A stretch of 64,000 nucleotides of DNA, from the NCBI GenBank assembly GCA_035685165.1, contig DASRBI010000004.1, forward strand, positions 124,001-188,000, written 5' to 3'. The stretch is from DATFDN01 sp035685165 (GTDB taxonomy: Bacteria > Pseudomonadota > Alphaproteobacteria > Acetobacterales > Acetobacteraceae). This document shows positions 16,194 to 25,371 of the stretch, piece after piece (the stretch's first letter is position 1; each line of letters opens with the position of its first letter). Position numbers and translations under genes: made by a program. Under the pieces are notes generated by a model, which saw nothing but the letters and a program-made list of their open reading frames with translations, searched no databases and had not been told where the DNA came from.

Positions 16194-17174
16194 ATGCGCG
16201 TCAGGAACTTGATTGCGTCGGTGGTCGCGGCGGCAAGCCTTGCGCTCGCGCCCGTCACCGCCAGGGCGTATTCGGCCTTCTATCTGTTCGGCGACAGCCT
16301 TTCGGATGCCGGCAATCTCTACCTCGCCACCGGAACCCCCGCCTCACCGCCCTATTATTTCGGCGAATTCTCGAATGGGCCGATCTGGGCGCAGTATCTC
16401 TCGGTCCTCGGCTTCGGCCTCGGGCCAGTTTTGCCGTCGCTTGTCGGCGGCAATGACTATGCCTGGGGCGGCGCCACCACGGGCTATCCCGCCACCGGCT
16501 CCAGTCCGCCGCCGACGCTCGCCGATCAAGTCGGCGCCTACATCGCCGGGCTCGGGCCGGGCAGCGCGCCGCCGACGGCGCTCTACTCGGTCTGGATCGG
16601 CGCCAACGATATTTTCACCATCCTGAAGAGCGGGGTCACCTTCCCGACCGCAGTGCAGTACGCGCAAGGAGCCGCCGGGGCGGAGGCGCAGGAAATCCAA
16701 GCCCTGGCGCTGAAAGGCGCCAAGCATTTCCTGGTGCCGCTCGTGCCCAATCTCGGCGTGACGCCGGGCATCACGTCGGAGGGGCCGATCGTCGCGGCTG
16801 CGGCGACGCGGCTGTCGCAGGTCTACAACGCCACGCTCCGCGCCGATCTCGCGCCGCTGGTTGGCGCTCCGGGCCTGCGTCTTTCCTATCTCGACGTCTA
16901 TGCGCTGCTCGACGAGGTGGTGGCCGATCCGGGCGTCTTCGGTTTCACCAACGGCACCGATGCCTGCTATGTCGGCCCCTATACCGGCGGCGGCAGCGTC
17001 TGCGCCGATCCCAATGACTACGTGTTCTGGGATCAGGTACACCCCACCACGGCGGCAGGACTGATCGTCGCCGAGGCAGCGTTCGGCGCGGTCCCCGAAC
17101 CGCGCGCGCTCCTCGTCTTCGCCACCGCCCTCGCCGCCCTGGCCGTTACCCGCCGCGCCCCGCGCGCGAGCTGA
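16194..17174 (+). CDS. secreted GDSL/SGNH hydrolase with PEP-CTERM sorting tail
   Basis: This 326-residue protein has a signal peptide (residues 1-25). The SGNH blocks are in order: GDSLSDAGN (nucleophile serine), GGATTG, GANDI (block III asparagine) and DQVHPT (block V Asp/His). The C-terminus is VPEP, a hydrophobic helix and an arginine-rich end (about 300-326), the PEP-CTERM signal recognised by exosortase in bacteria making extracellular polysaccharide. It should be an ester hydrolase delivered to the cell surface. No exosortase gene is in the window. A weak promoter lies just upstream and a palindromic repeat directly after the stop. Confidence 0.9.
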   Translation: MRVRNLIASVVAAASLALAPVTARAYSAFYLFGDSLSDAGNLYLATGTPASPPYYFGEFSNGPIWAQYLSVLGFGLGPVLPSLVGGNDYAWGGATTGYPATGSSPPPTLADQVGAYIAGLGPGSAPPTALYSVWIGANDIFTILKSGVTFPTAVQYAQGAAGAEAQEIQALALKGAKHFLVPLVPNLGVTPGITSEGPIVAAAATRLSQVYNATLRADLAPLVGAPGLRLSYLDVYALLDEVVADPGVFGFTNGTDACYVGPYTGGGSVCADPNDYVFWDQVHPTTAAGLIVAEAAFGAVPEPRALLVFATALAALAVTRRAPRAS

Positions 17175-17177
17175 CCT

Positions 17178-17259
17178 CTCACCCGGCGCTGCGCGTCGGG
17201 GTCACCTCTTGCGCTCCGCGGGAGAGGTCGGATCGCCGCGCAGCGGCGATCCGGGTGAG
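17178..17259. repeat. palindromic REP-like element, copy 2
   Basis: The outer arms CTCACCCGG (17178-17186) and CCGGGTGAG (17251-17259) match copy 1. Between them are a degenerate inner hairpin ending in GCGGGAGAGG and a perfect GATCGCCGC/GCGGCGATC palindrome. It begins three bases after the GDSL hydrolase stop and may act as its terminator. Confidence 0.75.
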
Positions 17260-17337
17260 GCTATGCAGCGCCAACGCCGTGGCCCCAACCTCCGACTCCT
17301 GCTAAAGTCCCGCCCCGGTTTCCAACTCGGAGGCGAC

Positions 17338-18108
17338 GTGCCGGTCTCGGCGGACAAGCTCGAACGCGAGCGCGAAGCGTTCGCGGGGGATGGTGCACTC
17401 GCCGCCAGCCGCGGCCGCATCCAAACCATCCTCGATCACGTGTACCACGGGCCGAACGGGATCCGCGCGCAGCGCGATTTCGAAGCGATCGTCGCCGCCC
17501 ACGCCCCAGGCCGCAGCGTGCTCGAAGTGGGCTGCGGCACCGGCTGGAACTGCGGGCGCATTCTCCGCCTCGGCGCGCGCGAGGTGGTCGGCATCGACAT
17601 TTCTGACGATCTGATCGCCCGCGCGCAAGCTCATGCCGGCCCGCACGTCACCATCTACCGCCACGACGTGCACCAGCCGATCGAAGGCCGCTTCGGCCTC
17701 GTGCTCGGCCGCGCCGTGCTGCATCACGTCGATTATCAAACCGTGCTCGCCCGCCTCTATGCCGACAATCTCGAGCCGGGCGGGCTGATGGCCTTCATGG
17801 AGCCGCTCGGCTCTGGCCTCGTCTCGCGCGCATACTGGCGCTTCGGCACGCGCTTTCACACCGAGGACGAGCGGCCCTTCTACCGCAGCGACCTCCACTG
17901 GCTGCGCGCGCGTTTTCCCGGCTTCGAGTTCCGTCCTTACGGCTATCTCTCCTTCCCGCTGTCGGTGGTGTCGGCCGCGCTGTTCGAGCAACCGATCAAC
18001 CCGCTCAGCCGCGCCACCGACGCCATCGACCAATGGCTCGCCGACCATGCGCCCTGGCTCGGTCCCAACTTTCGCACCTCCATCTTCGTCATCCGCAAGC
18101 CCGCCTGA
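17338..18108 (+). CDS. class I SAM-dependent methyltransferase
   Basis: This encodes 256 residues. Motif I is SVLEVGCGTGWNCG, followed by VVGIDISDDLI (motif II) and a post-II/IV region with FGLVLGRAVLHHVDY. It has the UbiE/COQ5-like Methyltransf_11 layout, followed by a C-terminal extension typical of methyltransferases acting on bulky or lipid substrates. The substrate is unknown. The GTG at 17338 with GGAGG seven bases upstream is preferred: an in-frame ATG at 17209 would add residues encoded by a palindromic repeat. The gene overlaps birA by 62 bases in another frame. Confidence 0.85.
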   Translation: MPVSADKLEREREAFAGDGALAASRGRIQTILDHVYHGPNGIRAQRDFEAIVAAHAPGRSVLEVGCGTGWNCGRILRLGAREVVGIDISDDLIARAQAHAGPHVTIYRHDVHQPIEGRFGLVLGRAVLHHVDYQTVLARLYADNLEPGGLMAFMEPLGSGLVSRAYWRFGTRFHTEDERPFYRSDLHWLRARFPGFEFRPYGYLSFPLSVVSAALFEQPINPLSRATDAIDQWLADHAPWLGPNFRTSIFVIRKPA

Positions 18109-18835
18109 GCGGGCCGCGACGGCGCCTCCCGGCGGCTGGCGCACGATTGCGCTCGGCACGGTCGGTTCGACCAACCTCGAACTCCGCCGCCGCGCCTACG
18201 CGGGCGCGCCGCACCGCACCGTCGTCACCGCCCGCGCGCAAAGCGCCGGACGCGGGCGGGACGGGCGGCAGTGGGAGAGCCCGGAAGGCAACCTCTACCT
18301 TTCGGCCCTGCTCCGCCCCAACCTCCGGCAATCGCACCTTCCCGAGCTTGCCTTCGTCGCCGCGCTCGCGGTCGCCGACGCCGTGGATGTGCTGTTGCCG
18401 GCGTCCGCCCCGCGCACCACGCTCAAATGGCCCAACGATGTGCTGGTCGGCGGCGCCAAGATCGCCGGCATCCTGATCGAGACCGCCGGCGATGCCGTGA
18501 TCCTCGGCATCGGCCTCAACCTCGTGCATTACCCGGAGAACGCGCCTTATCCTACCACCGCGCTCGCCGCGCACGGCGCCACCACGACGCAAGAGGCCGC
18601 CCGCGACACCCTGCTCGACGCGCTCGATACGCGGCTTTCGCACTGGGAACTTGAAGGCTTCGCCGCGATCCGTGCCGGCTGGCTCGCCCGCGGCCCGCAG
18701 TACGGCACGCGGCTCCGCGTGCGCCATCCCCCGCTCGAAGGCAGCTACGCCGGGCTCGATACGGACGGCGCGCTGCTGCTCGACACCCCCCAAGGGCGGA
18801 AGCGCATCATCACGGGCGATGTATCGCCCGCCTGA
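18047..18835 (+). CDS. birA: biotin--[acetyl-CoA-carboxylase] ligase, monofunctional
   Basis: This has up to 262 residues. The biotinyl-adenylate loop GRGRDGRQW, the KWPNDVLV strand with the catalytic lysine, KIAGILIE and the short C-terminal SH3-like domain (about 215-260) identify BirA. There is no N-terminal helix-turn-helix, so it is the non-repressor type that only attaches biotin to carboxylase carrier domains. The ATG at 18047 gives a disordered N-terminal extension of about 30 residues overlapping the methyltransferase gene. No ATG, GTG or TTG lies closer to the conserved TIALGTVGSTN start, so either this start or a rare codon is used. Confidence 0.9.
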   Translation: MRPGSVPTFAPPSSSSASPPERAATAPPGGWRTIALGTVGSTNLELRRRAYAGAPHRTVVTARAQSAGRGRDGRQWESPEGNLYLSALLRPNLRQSHLPELAFVAALAVADAVDVLLPASAPRTTLKWPNDVLVGGAKIAGILIETAGDAVILGIGLNLVHYPENAPYPTTALAAHGATTTQEAARDTLLDALDTRLSHWELEGFAAIRAGWLARGPQYGTRLRVRHPPLEGSYAGLDTDGALLLDTPQGRKRIITGDVSPA

Positions 18836-18935
18836 TCTTAGCCCTAGGGCGGATGTCGATCCGCCGACACAAATTGCAGCCGGCGCCTGCAGCTCGGCAT
18901 TCTACGTGGGGGTCCGTGGACGGTGGATGAGCCCG

Positions 18936-21278
18936 TCAGGCGTTTGACGCACGCTGCCGGCGATTACCGCCATTTCGGGCCCGTTCGGTGTCAGCGAGAC
19001 TGTAATAGAGCTCATTTTCCTGCGCGAAATGAAGGCGCAGGATCGCCTCCAACGCATAGAGCACGCGGCGGAAATCGTTCGTCTCGGCCTGGCTCGGCCC
19101 CTTGTCGGAGAGATCAGCCGTCATGCGGGCGAGCAGCCGTCCAAGCTGCTGCACCTCGCCATGGGTGCGGTGCATGGCCGCGATCGGATCGGCGCCGCCC
19201 AAAGCTTTCTCGATCGCCGGATAGAGATGTGCGTCATCGTCCCGCTCGTGGCGCAAGAGCTGCTCGCGCACGAGCAGGTCGATATCAGCCAGCCTGGCCG
19301 CCGCTTGCCGAGGCGGCAAATCCGCGAGCTGGTCGGCAGCGGCGCGAAGCTGCGCGAGCGGTCCGGCAAGCCTGTCGTGCTCGGCCTCCAGACGGGCCAC
19401 CTCCGTAGCTGGCATCGGACGAAGCGGCCGGCCGGGAATCCGTATCCGCAAAACCCGAAGCGCGTTCAGGATCGCGGCAACGTCAATCGCCTCCTGAAGC
19501 AACGCGCCCGCCACAGGCGGCAGGAATCCGAACGCGGCGACGGTCATGGCCGCGACCGAAAGCCCCATGCCCAATCCGACTGTCTGGGCGGCGATGCGCC
19601 GCACGCCGCGCGCAACGGACAGCGCCTCCGCAAGCCGATCGAGGCGATCGGCCAGCAGCACGACGTCCGCCGCCTCGGACGAGGCGCCCGATCCCCCGCC
19701 CATCGCGATCCCCACGTCGGCGGCGGCCAGGGCGGGCGCATCGTTCACACCATCGCCCACCATGCCGCAAACTTCATTTGCCTCTCGCGCTTCAGCGATA
19801 GCGGCAAGCTTGTCGCGGGGCTGCTGCTCCGCCCGCACCTCGTCGACGCCCAGGGCAGCGCCAATTGCGTCGGCAACTTCCCGGCGGTCTCCGGTAAGCA
19901 TCACCATGCGGGCGATCCCCGCTTGGCGCAGCAGGCGAAGCGCCCGGGGTGAATCCGGCCGCAGTTCATCGGCGAGAAGGATCGCGCCCAGCATCTTGCC
20001 GTCGGCGGCGACGAAGGCCGCCGTCGCCCCTTCGTAACCCATTCGGCGCAGGAACGATTCGCCCCAGTCCGGCACTTCGGCGCGAGCCGCCACGAACCCA
20101 TATCCGCCGACCGCGATCCGCTGCCCGCCGATCGATCCCGTGACGCCGGCGCCGGCCTCTTCGGCTACGCTCGAGGGCAACTCCAAACCGAGCCCGCGCT
20201 GACGTGCCGCTGCGACCACCGCCTGGGCGACGCCGTGCTGAGATGCTTGGTCGAGACTCGCCGCCAGCCGAAGAACCTCGTCGGCGGTTGCGCCCGGCGC
20301 CACTTCGATCCCGGTAACGCGGGGGCGGCCTGCGGTCAGCGTCCCTGTTTTGTCCAGGAACAGCGTCCGCACCCGCGCCAGCTTCTCCAGTGCGCCACCC
20401 CCCTTCACCAGCACGCCGCGCGCGGCGCAACGTGACAACCCCGAGACGATCGCGACGGGTAACCCCAGGATCAGTGGACACGGGGTGGCGACGACAGGAA
20501 CTGCGAGCCCGCGCACCGGATCGGCGCTCAAGGCCCAGGCGGCCCCTGCCAGAGCGAGCGCCAGCGCGGTGAACCTGAAGGCAGCCCGGTCCGCCAGGCG
20601 AGCCGACGGGGCTTTCCCCGCCTGTGCCTCCTCGACCAAGCGCGCAATTGAAGCAAAGGTGCTGTCCGACGCGCGGGCCGAGGCCAGCATGTCGAAAGCT
20701 GCGCCGGCATTCACAGCGCCGCTGCGGATTGTGGTTCCGGCTTCCCGCGTGACAGGAATCGACTCGCCCGTGATGGCGGACTCGTCCAACACGGCGGCTC
20801 CGTCCCGAACGGTTCCATCCACCGGAACCGCCTCTCCGGCGCGCACCAGCAAGCGGTCGCCCGGCGCGACCTGGTCCAGCGAAACGCTGACCAGCTCTCC
20901 CTTCTGGTATCGGCTTGCCGTTCGCGGCACCCGTGCCAGCAAGGCGGGCATTTCACGGCGGGCACGCCTCGCGGCGAAATCCTCCATCGCGCGGCCGCCG
21001 GACAGCATCACCCCGATGACGCCGGCCGCGACATATTGCCCAAGCACGAGAGCGCCGCCGATCGACAGAAGTGCGATGAGGTCGAGGCCAACCTGACGCC
21101 GCCAGAGGCTGGCCGCGCTGTCGAGCAGAACGGCGACAAGGACCGGCACCGTGCCCGCCAGCATGAGCCCAGAGGCCCAATCGGCGCGCCCCAACAGCCG
21201 GGCTGCCAGGCCTGCGGCCAGGCCAGCGGCGGCAAGCAGCAGCAGGATCAGATTCAGATCGCGGCGACTGCCGTTCAT
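18936..21278 (-). CDS. P1B-type metal ATPase with C-terminal hemerythrin domain
   Basis: This 780-residue protein has no N-terminal heavy-metal-binding domain. The ATPase core has TGES, the membrane motif TPCP (about 264) in place of CPC, the phosphorylation site DKTGTLT (about 307) and GDGVNDAPA (about 507). The nucleotide-domain HP motif appears as SQHGV, with glycine replacing proline. Residues about 622-765 form a hemerythrin-like bundle with histidine and acidic ligands in AEHDRL, RHERDDDAHL, HRTHGEV and LHFAQENE. This combination matches the P1B-5 group described from bacteria and linked to iron or nickel export. The diiron site may sense oxygen or metal. It stands alone, with no regulator beside it. 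Confidence 0.9.
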   Translation of the reverse strand: MNGSRRDLNLILLLLAAAGLAAGLAARLLGRADWASGLMLAGTVPVLVAVLLDSAASLWRRQVGLDLIALLSIGGALVLGQYVAAGVIGVMLSGGRAMEDFAARRARREMPALLARVPRTASRYQKGELVSVSLDQVAPGDRLLVRAGEAVPVDGTVRDGAAVLDESAITGESIPVTREAGTTIRSGAVNAGAAFDMLASARASDSTFASIARLVEEAQAGKAPSARLADRAAFRFTALALALAGAAWALSADPVRGLAVPVVATPCPLILGLPVAIVSGLSRCAARGVLVKGGGALEKLARVRTLFLDKTGTLTAGRPRVTGIEVAPGATADEVLRLAASLDQASQHGVAQAVVAAARQRGLGLELPSSVAEEAGAGVTGSIGGQRIAVGGYGFVAARAEVPDWGESFLRRMGYEGATAAFVAADGKMLGAILLADELRPDSPRALRLLRQAGIARMVMLTGDRREVADAIGAALGVDEVRAEQQPRDKLAAIAEAREANEVCGMVGDGVNDAPALAAADVGIAMGGGSGASSEAADVVLLADRLDRLAEALSVARGVRRIAAQTVGLGMGLSVAAMTVAAFGFLPPVAGALLQEAIDVAAILNALRVLRIRIPGRPLRPMPATEVARLEAEHDRLAGPLAQLRAAADQLADLPPRQAAARLADIDLLVREQLLRHERDDDAHLYPAIEKALGGADPIAAMHRTHGEVQQLGRLLARMTADLSDKGPSQAETNDFRRVLYALEAILRLHFAQENELYYSLADTERARNGGNRRQRASNA

Positions 21279-21359
21279 TAGGTTCTGCCCGTGCGGCTTT
21301 GCGCACCGGCATGCGCCGACTGGACCGAGCCTGCGTTGATCGAAATCAGCGGTTTTCGG

Positions 21360-22187
21360 TCAGCCTAGTTGCCGTCGGAAGAACGCGACCAGCGGCGCGA
21401 TGCACGCCGCCGCCCGGTCCACCTGGGCGATGTCCACCAGCTCGATCGCGCCGCCGGCCCTGCGGTAATTGGCCACGAACCGCTCCGGCTCGTTCAGCGG
21501 AACGGGGCTTTCGGGGTCGCGATAGTCGTGCGTCGGATCGGGACGGCCCTGAATCCACACAGCAGGCAGCAGCTCCACGCGCTCGCCGCGCTCCAGCGCC
21601 AGCATCGGATTGCCTTCGGCCATCGCCGCCTCATTCTTCCAATAGCGGTCGTGCCGCTCGGGAATGTCGCCCACCCAGGCCGGCGGGTTCGCGCTGTCGC
21701 GCGAGCGGCGCGCATAGCGGTAACGCGAGAGCGGATTGATCACCGGCCAGAGCAGCGCCACGCACCGCACGCGCGCATCCTGCGGCTCCAGCCCGGACGG
21801 TAGCGGCAGCGCCGCATAGCGCGGATCGCCCGGCCGCATCGCCGCCAACATGGCGAGATGCCCGCCGCTCGAATTGCCCGAGAGGCCAATACGGTCGGCG
21901 CGCACCCGCCACTCCGCCGCGCGCGCTTTCAGCAGCCGTATTGCAAAGTTGATGTCGGCGAGCGAGGTCGGATAGCCGTCATCGCCGTGGCGGAAGTTGA
22001 TTGCCGCGACGACGAACCCCGAAGCCGCCAGCGCCTCGTTGCGCGCCTGCCCGTCGGCGAGATCCCCGCCGCACCAAGCCCCGCCATGAATATCGACAAC
22101 CGCCGGAAACGGTCCCTCCCCCTCCGGCGTGAAGAGCCGCGCGCGCAGCGCGTCGCGATAGGCGAACTCCCGAACGGAAAACTTCAT
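21360..22187 (-). CDS. alpha/beta hydrolase (hormone-sensitive-lipase-like esterase)
   Basis: This 275-residue enzyme has an oxyanion-hole HGGAWCGGD and the nucleophile elbow GNSSGG, the pattern of alpha/beta hydrolase fold-3 esterases. The C-terminal region contains VWIQGRPDPTHDY with a likely catalytic aspartate. The histidine expected at the end is not obvious: the final part reads ELVDIAQVDRAA, so either the acid-base pair is displaced or activity is altered. AGGAG lies eight bases before the ATG at 22187. The gene follows the thiolase on the same strand, with a palindromic repeat between them. Confidence 0.8.
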   Translation of the reverse strand: MKFSVREFAYRDALRARLFTPEGEGPFPAVVDIHGGAWCGGDLADGQARNEALAASGFVVAAINFRHGDDGYPTSLADINFAIRLLKARAAEWRVRADRIGLSGNSSGGHLAMLAAMRPGDPRYAALPLPSGLEPQDARVRCVALLWPVINPLSRYRYARRSRDSANPPAWVGDIPERHDRYWKNEAAMAEGNPMLALERGERVELLPAVWIQGRPDPTHDYRDPESPVPLNEPERFVANYRRAGGAIELVDIAQVDRAAACIAPLVAFFRRQLG

Positions 22188-22229
22188 GGCCGCGCTCCTG
22201 CTTGCCCGCTCGCTATTTAAACACCTCCT

Positions 22230-22274
22230 CTCCCCCTCTCCCACAACGCAGGAGAGGGGGAGAAGCCGGGTGAG
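22230..22274. repeat. palindromic REP-like element, copy 3 (half element)
   Basis: CTCCCCCTCTCC (from 22230) pairs with GGAGAGGGGGAG (22251-22262) across about nine bases. The right outer arm CCGGGTGAG is at 22266-22274 and the left outer arm is missing. It sits between the thiolase and esterase genes and could attenuate read-through. Confidence 0.7.
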
Positions 22275-22291
22275 GGGGTGGGGCGCGCCCC

Positions 22292-23494
<1,203 letters not shown>

Positions 23495-23623
23495 GGCGGC
23501 CCTCCCTTGGTGCGGCGGCATTGGCTCGGTGTAGCGCCGCCGGCTGGGACCGGGAAGCCGCTCACCCGGTTGCGCGCCTTCCCCGCGAGCGATACGAGGC
23601 CGCGGCATACCGGAGACCACCCC

Positions 23624-24703
23624 ATGCGTAGCTACCGCATCGCCGCCATCCCCGCCGACGGCATCGGCCCGGAGGTGATCGGCGCCGGGCTCGAGGTGCT
23701 CGATGCGGTCGCCGCGCGCGACGGCGGCTTCAAGCTCGCGATCGACAAATACGACTGGGGCTCGGACTGGTACCGCAAGCACGGCGTCATGATGCCGCCC
23801 GACGGGCTCGCGTGGCTGCGGACGGCGGATGCGATCTATTTCGGCGCGGTCGGCGATCCGAACCTGCCCGATCACGTCACGCTATGGGGTCTGCGGCTCA
23901 AAATCTGCCAGGGCTTCGATCAGTACGCGAACGTGCGGCCCACGCGCATATTGCCCGGCATCGTCTCCCCGCTGCGCGAGGTGAGGCCCGCCGATCTGGA
24001 TTGGGTCATCGTGCGCGAGAACAGCGAGGGTGAATATGCCGGGCACGGCGGACGCGCCCATGTCGGGCTGCCCGAGGAGGTTGCCACCGAAACCGCGATC
24101 TTCACCCGCCGTGGCGTTGAGCGGATCATGCGTTATGCGTTCGGGATCGCGCAGTCGCGCCCGCGCAAGCAACTGACCGTGGTGACGAAGTCCAATGCCC
24201 AGCGCCACGGCATGGTCTTCTGGGACGAGATCGCCGCGCTCGTTTCGCGCGACTACCCCGACGTTACCTGGGACAAGGAACTCGTCGACGCGATGACGAT
24301 GCGGATGGTGCGCCGTCCGCAAAGCATCGACACGGTGGTGGCGACCAATCTGCACGCCGACATTCTCTCCGATTTGGCCGCCGCGCTCGCCGGTTCCCTC
24401 GGCATCGCGCCGACCGGCAATATCGACCCCGAACGCCGCAGCCCCTCGATGTTCGAGCCGATCCACGGCTCGGCCTTCGACATCACCGGCAAGGGCATCG
24501 CCAACCCGGTCGGCAGCTTCTGGACGGCGTCGATGATGCTGGAACACCTGGGCGAGAAACAAGCCGCCGAGTTGCTGATGCGCGCCGTCGAGCAGGTGTG
24601 CGCGGCGGGGATCATGACCCCCGACCTCGGCGGCAAGTCGACCACGGCGGACGTGACCCGGGCGGTCTGCGAGGCGGTGCGCGGTGTGAACCGCTCGCCC
24701 TGA
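23624..24703 (+). CDS. ttuC: tartrate dehydrogenase family enzyme
   Basis: This 359-residue member of the isopropylmalate/isocitrate dehydrogenase superfamily has YANVRPTRILPG, VIVRENSEGEYAGHGG and the metal-binding aspartates in the TNLHADILSDLAAAL block. These are characteristic of tartrate dehydrogenase/decarboxylase (TtuC), which oxidises tartrate or D-malate with NAD and Mn2+. D-malate dehydrogenase is the close alternative. A GGAGA site precedes the ATG at 23624. The start lies 129 bases from that of the divergent thiolase. Confidence 0.88.
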   Translation: MRSYRIAAIPADGIGPEVIGAGLEVLDAVAARDGGFKLAIDKYDWGSDWYRKHGVMMPPDGLAWLRTADAIYFGAVGDPNLPDHVTLWGLRLKICQGFDQYANVRPTRILPGIVSPLREVRPADLDWVIVRENSEGEYAGHGGRAHVGLPEEVATETAIFTRRGVERIMRYAFGIAQSRPRKQLTVVTKSNAQRHGMVFWDEIAALVSRDYPDVTWDKELVDAMTMRMVRRPQSIDTVVATNLHADILSDLAAALAGSLGIAPTGNIDPERRSPSMFEPIHGSAFDITGKGIANPVGSFWTASMMLEHLGEKQAAELLMRAVEQVCAAGIMTPDLGGKSTTADVTRAVCEAVRGVNRSP

Positions 24704-24964
24704 TCCGGCGTCCGCAGCCCTAGGCAGCGGATCAATCTGCAAAGCGAGGCTGGCGGCGGCTTCCTGATCGGCGGCGACGGCTCCCGCCCAGTTGGCTAGG
24801 ATTGCAAGCATCTCGCCGCGATCTGACCGAGGCGAAGGTGGCGGCGCGGTTCGCTTGATCACGCTTTCGTGCCGATTTGCCAAGGATTTGCCACGAGCCG
24901 CGCCAATTCCCGCCCGCAACGACCCGAACTCTCCCGGCATCGGACAGCCGTTCAGGAGCGCCGG

Positions 24965-25219
24965 ATGACGACCGCCGACCGCCTTGCCCAGCGCCAATTC
25001 CTTGTTTTCGAAGGCGTTGGTGACCGCATCGCCCTTTCCGACGAGGACCGCCGTCGCGTTTTGCTGCTCTCGCCGCCCGAATGGTCCGCTTGGTCGGCGC
25101 TGAAATCTGGCGGCCCGGTGCCGCCGCGTCCGGCGCTCCCCGACATGCTCCGCCGCCTTGGTGCCGCCGCGTACCGGCTCGAGCGCATGGCCGAGCGCCG
25201 CGCGCGGGCCGCCGCTTAG
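24965..25219 (+). CDS. small conserved protein of unknown function
   Basis: This encodes 84 residues from an ATG preceded by AGGAG. It is soluble and basic at the C-terminus, with an ending (RLERMAERRARAAA) that looks like an amphipathic helix. I do not recognise a family. Codon use is as GC-rich as the neighbours, and the ribosome site is good, so it is probably a real gene. The 261 bases before it (24704-24964) hold nothing identifiable. A palindromic repeat follows the stop. Confidence 0.6.
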   Translation: MTTADRLAQRQFLVFEGVGDRIALSDEDRRRVLLLSPPEWSAWSALKSGGPVPPRPALPDMLRRLGAAAYRLERMAERRARAAA

Positions 25220-25222
25220 GCT

Positions 25223-25348
25223 GCCCTCACCCGGAGCGCCTGACGGGCCCCGCTTGCGCGGGGATCGGCCTCTCCCGCCAGCGGGGGAGGTGTCTCATAC
25301 GCCGCTCCCGCTGGCGGGGAGGCCGGCGCGCAAGCGCCGGGTGAGGGC
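25223..25348. repeat. palindromic REP-like element, copy 4 (largest)
   Basis: The outer arms GCCCTCACCCGG (25223-25234) and CCGGGTGAGGGC (25337-25348) pair perfectly. Inside are two inverted GC-rich hairpins built on CTCCCGCCAGCGGG and CTCCCGCTGGCGGG, plus a GCCCCGCTTGCGCGGGG hairpin. It fills the gap between two convergent genes and probably terminates both. Confidence 0.8.
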
Positions 25349-25371
25349 GGCCCTCCTTATGGGCCCACCGA

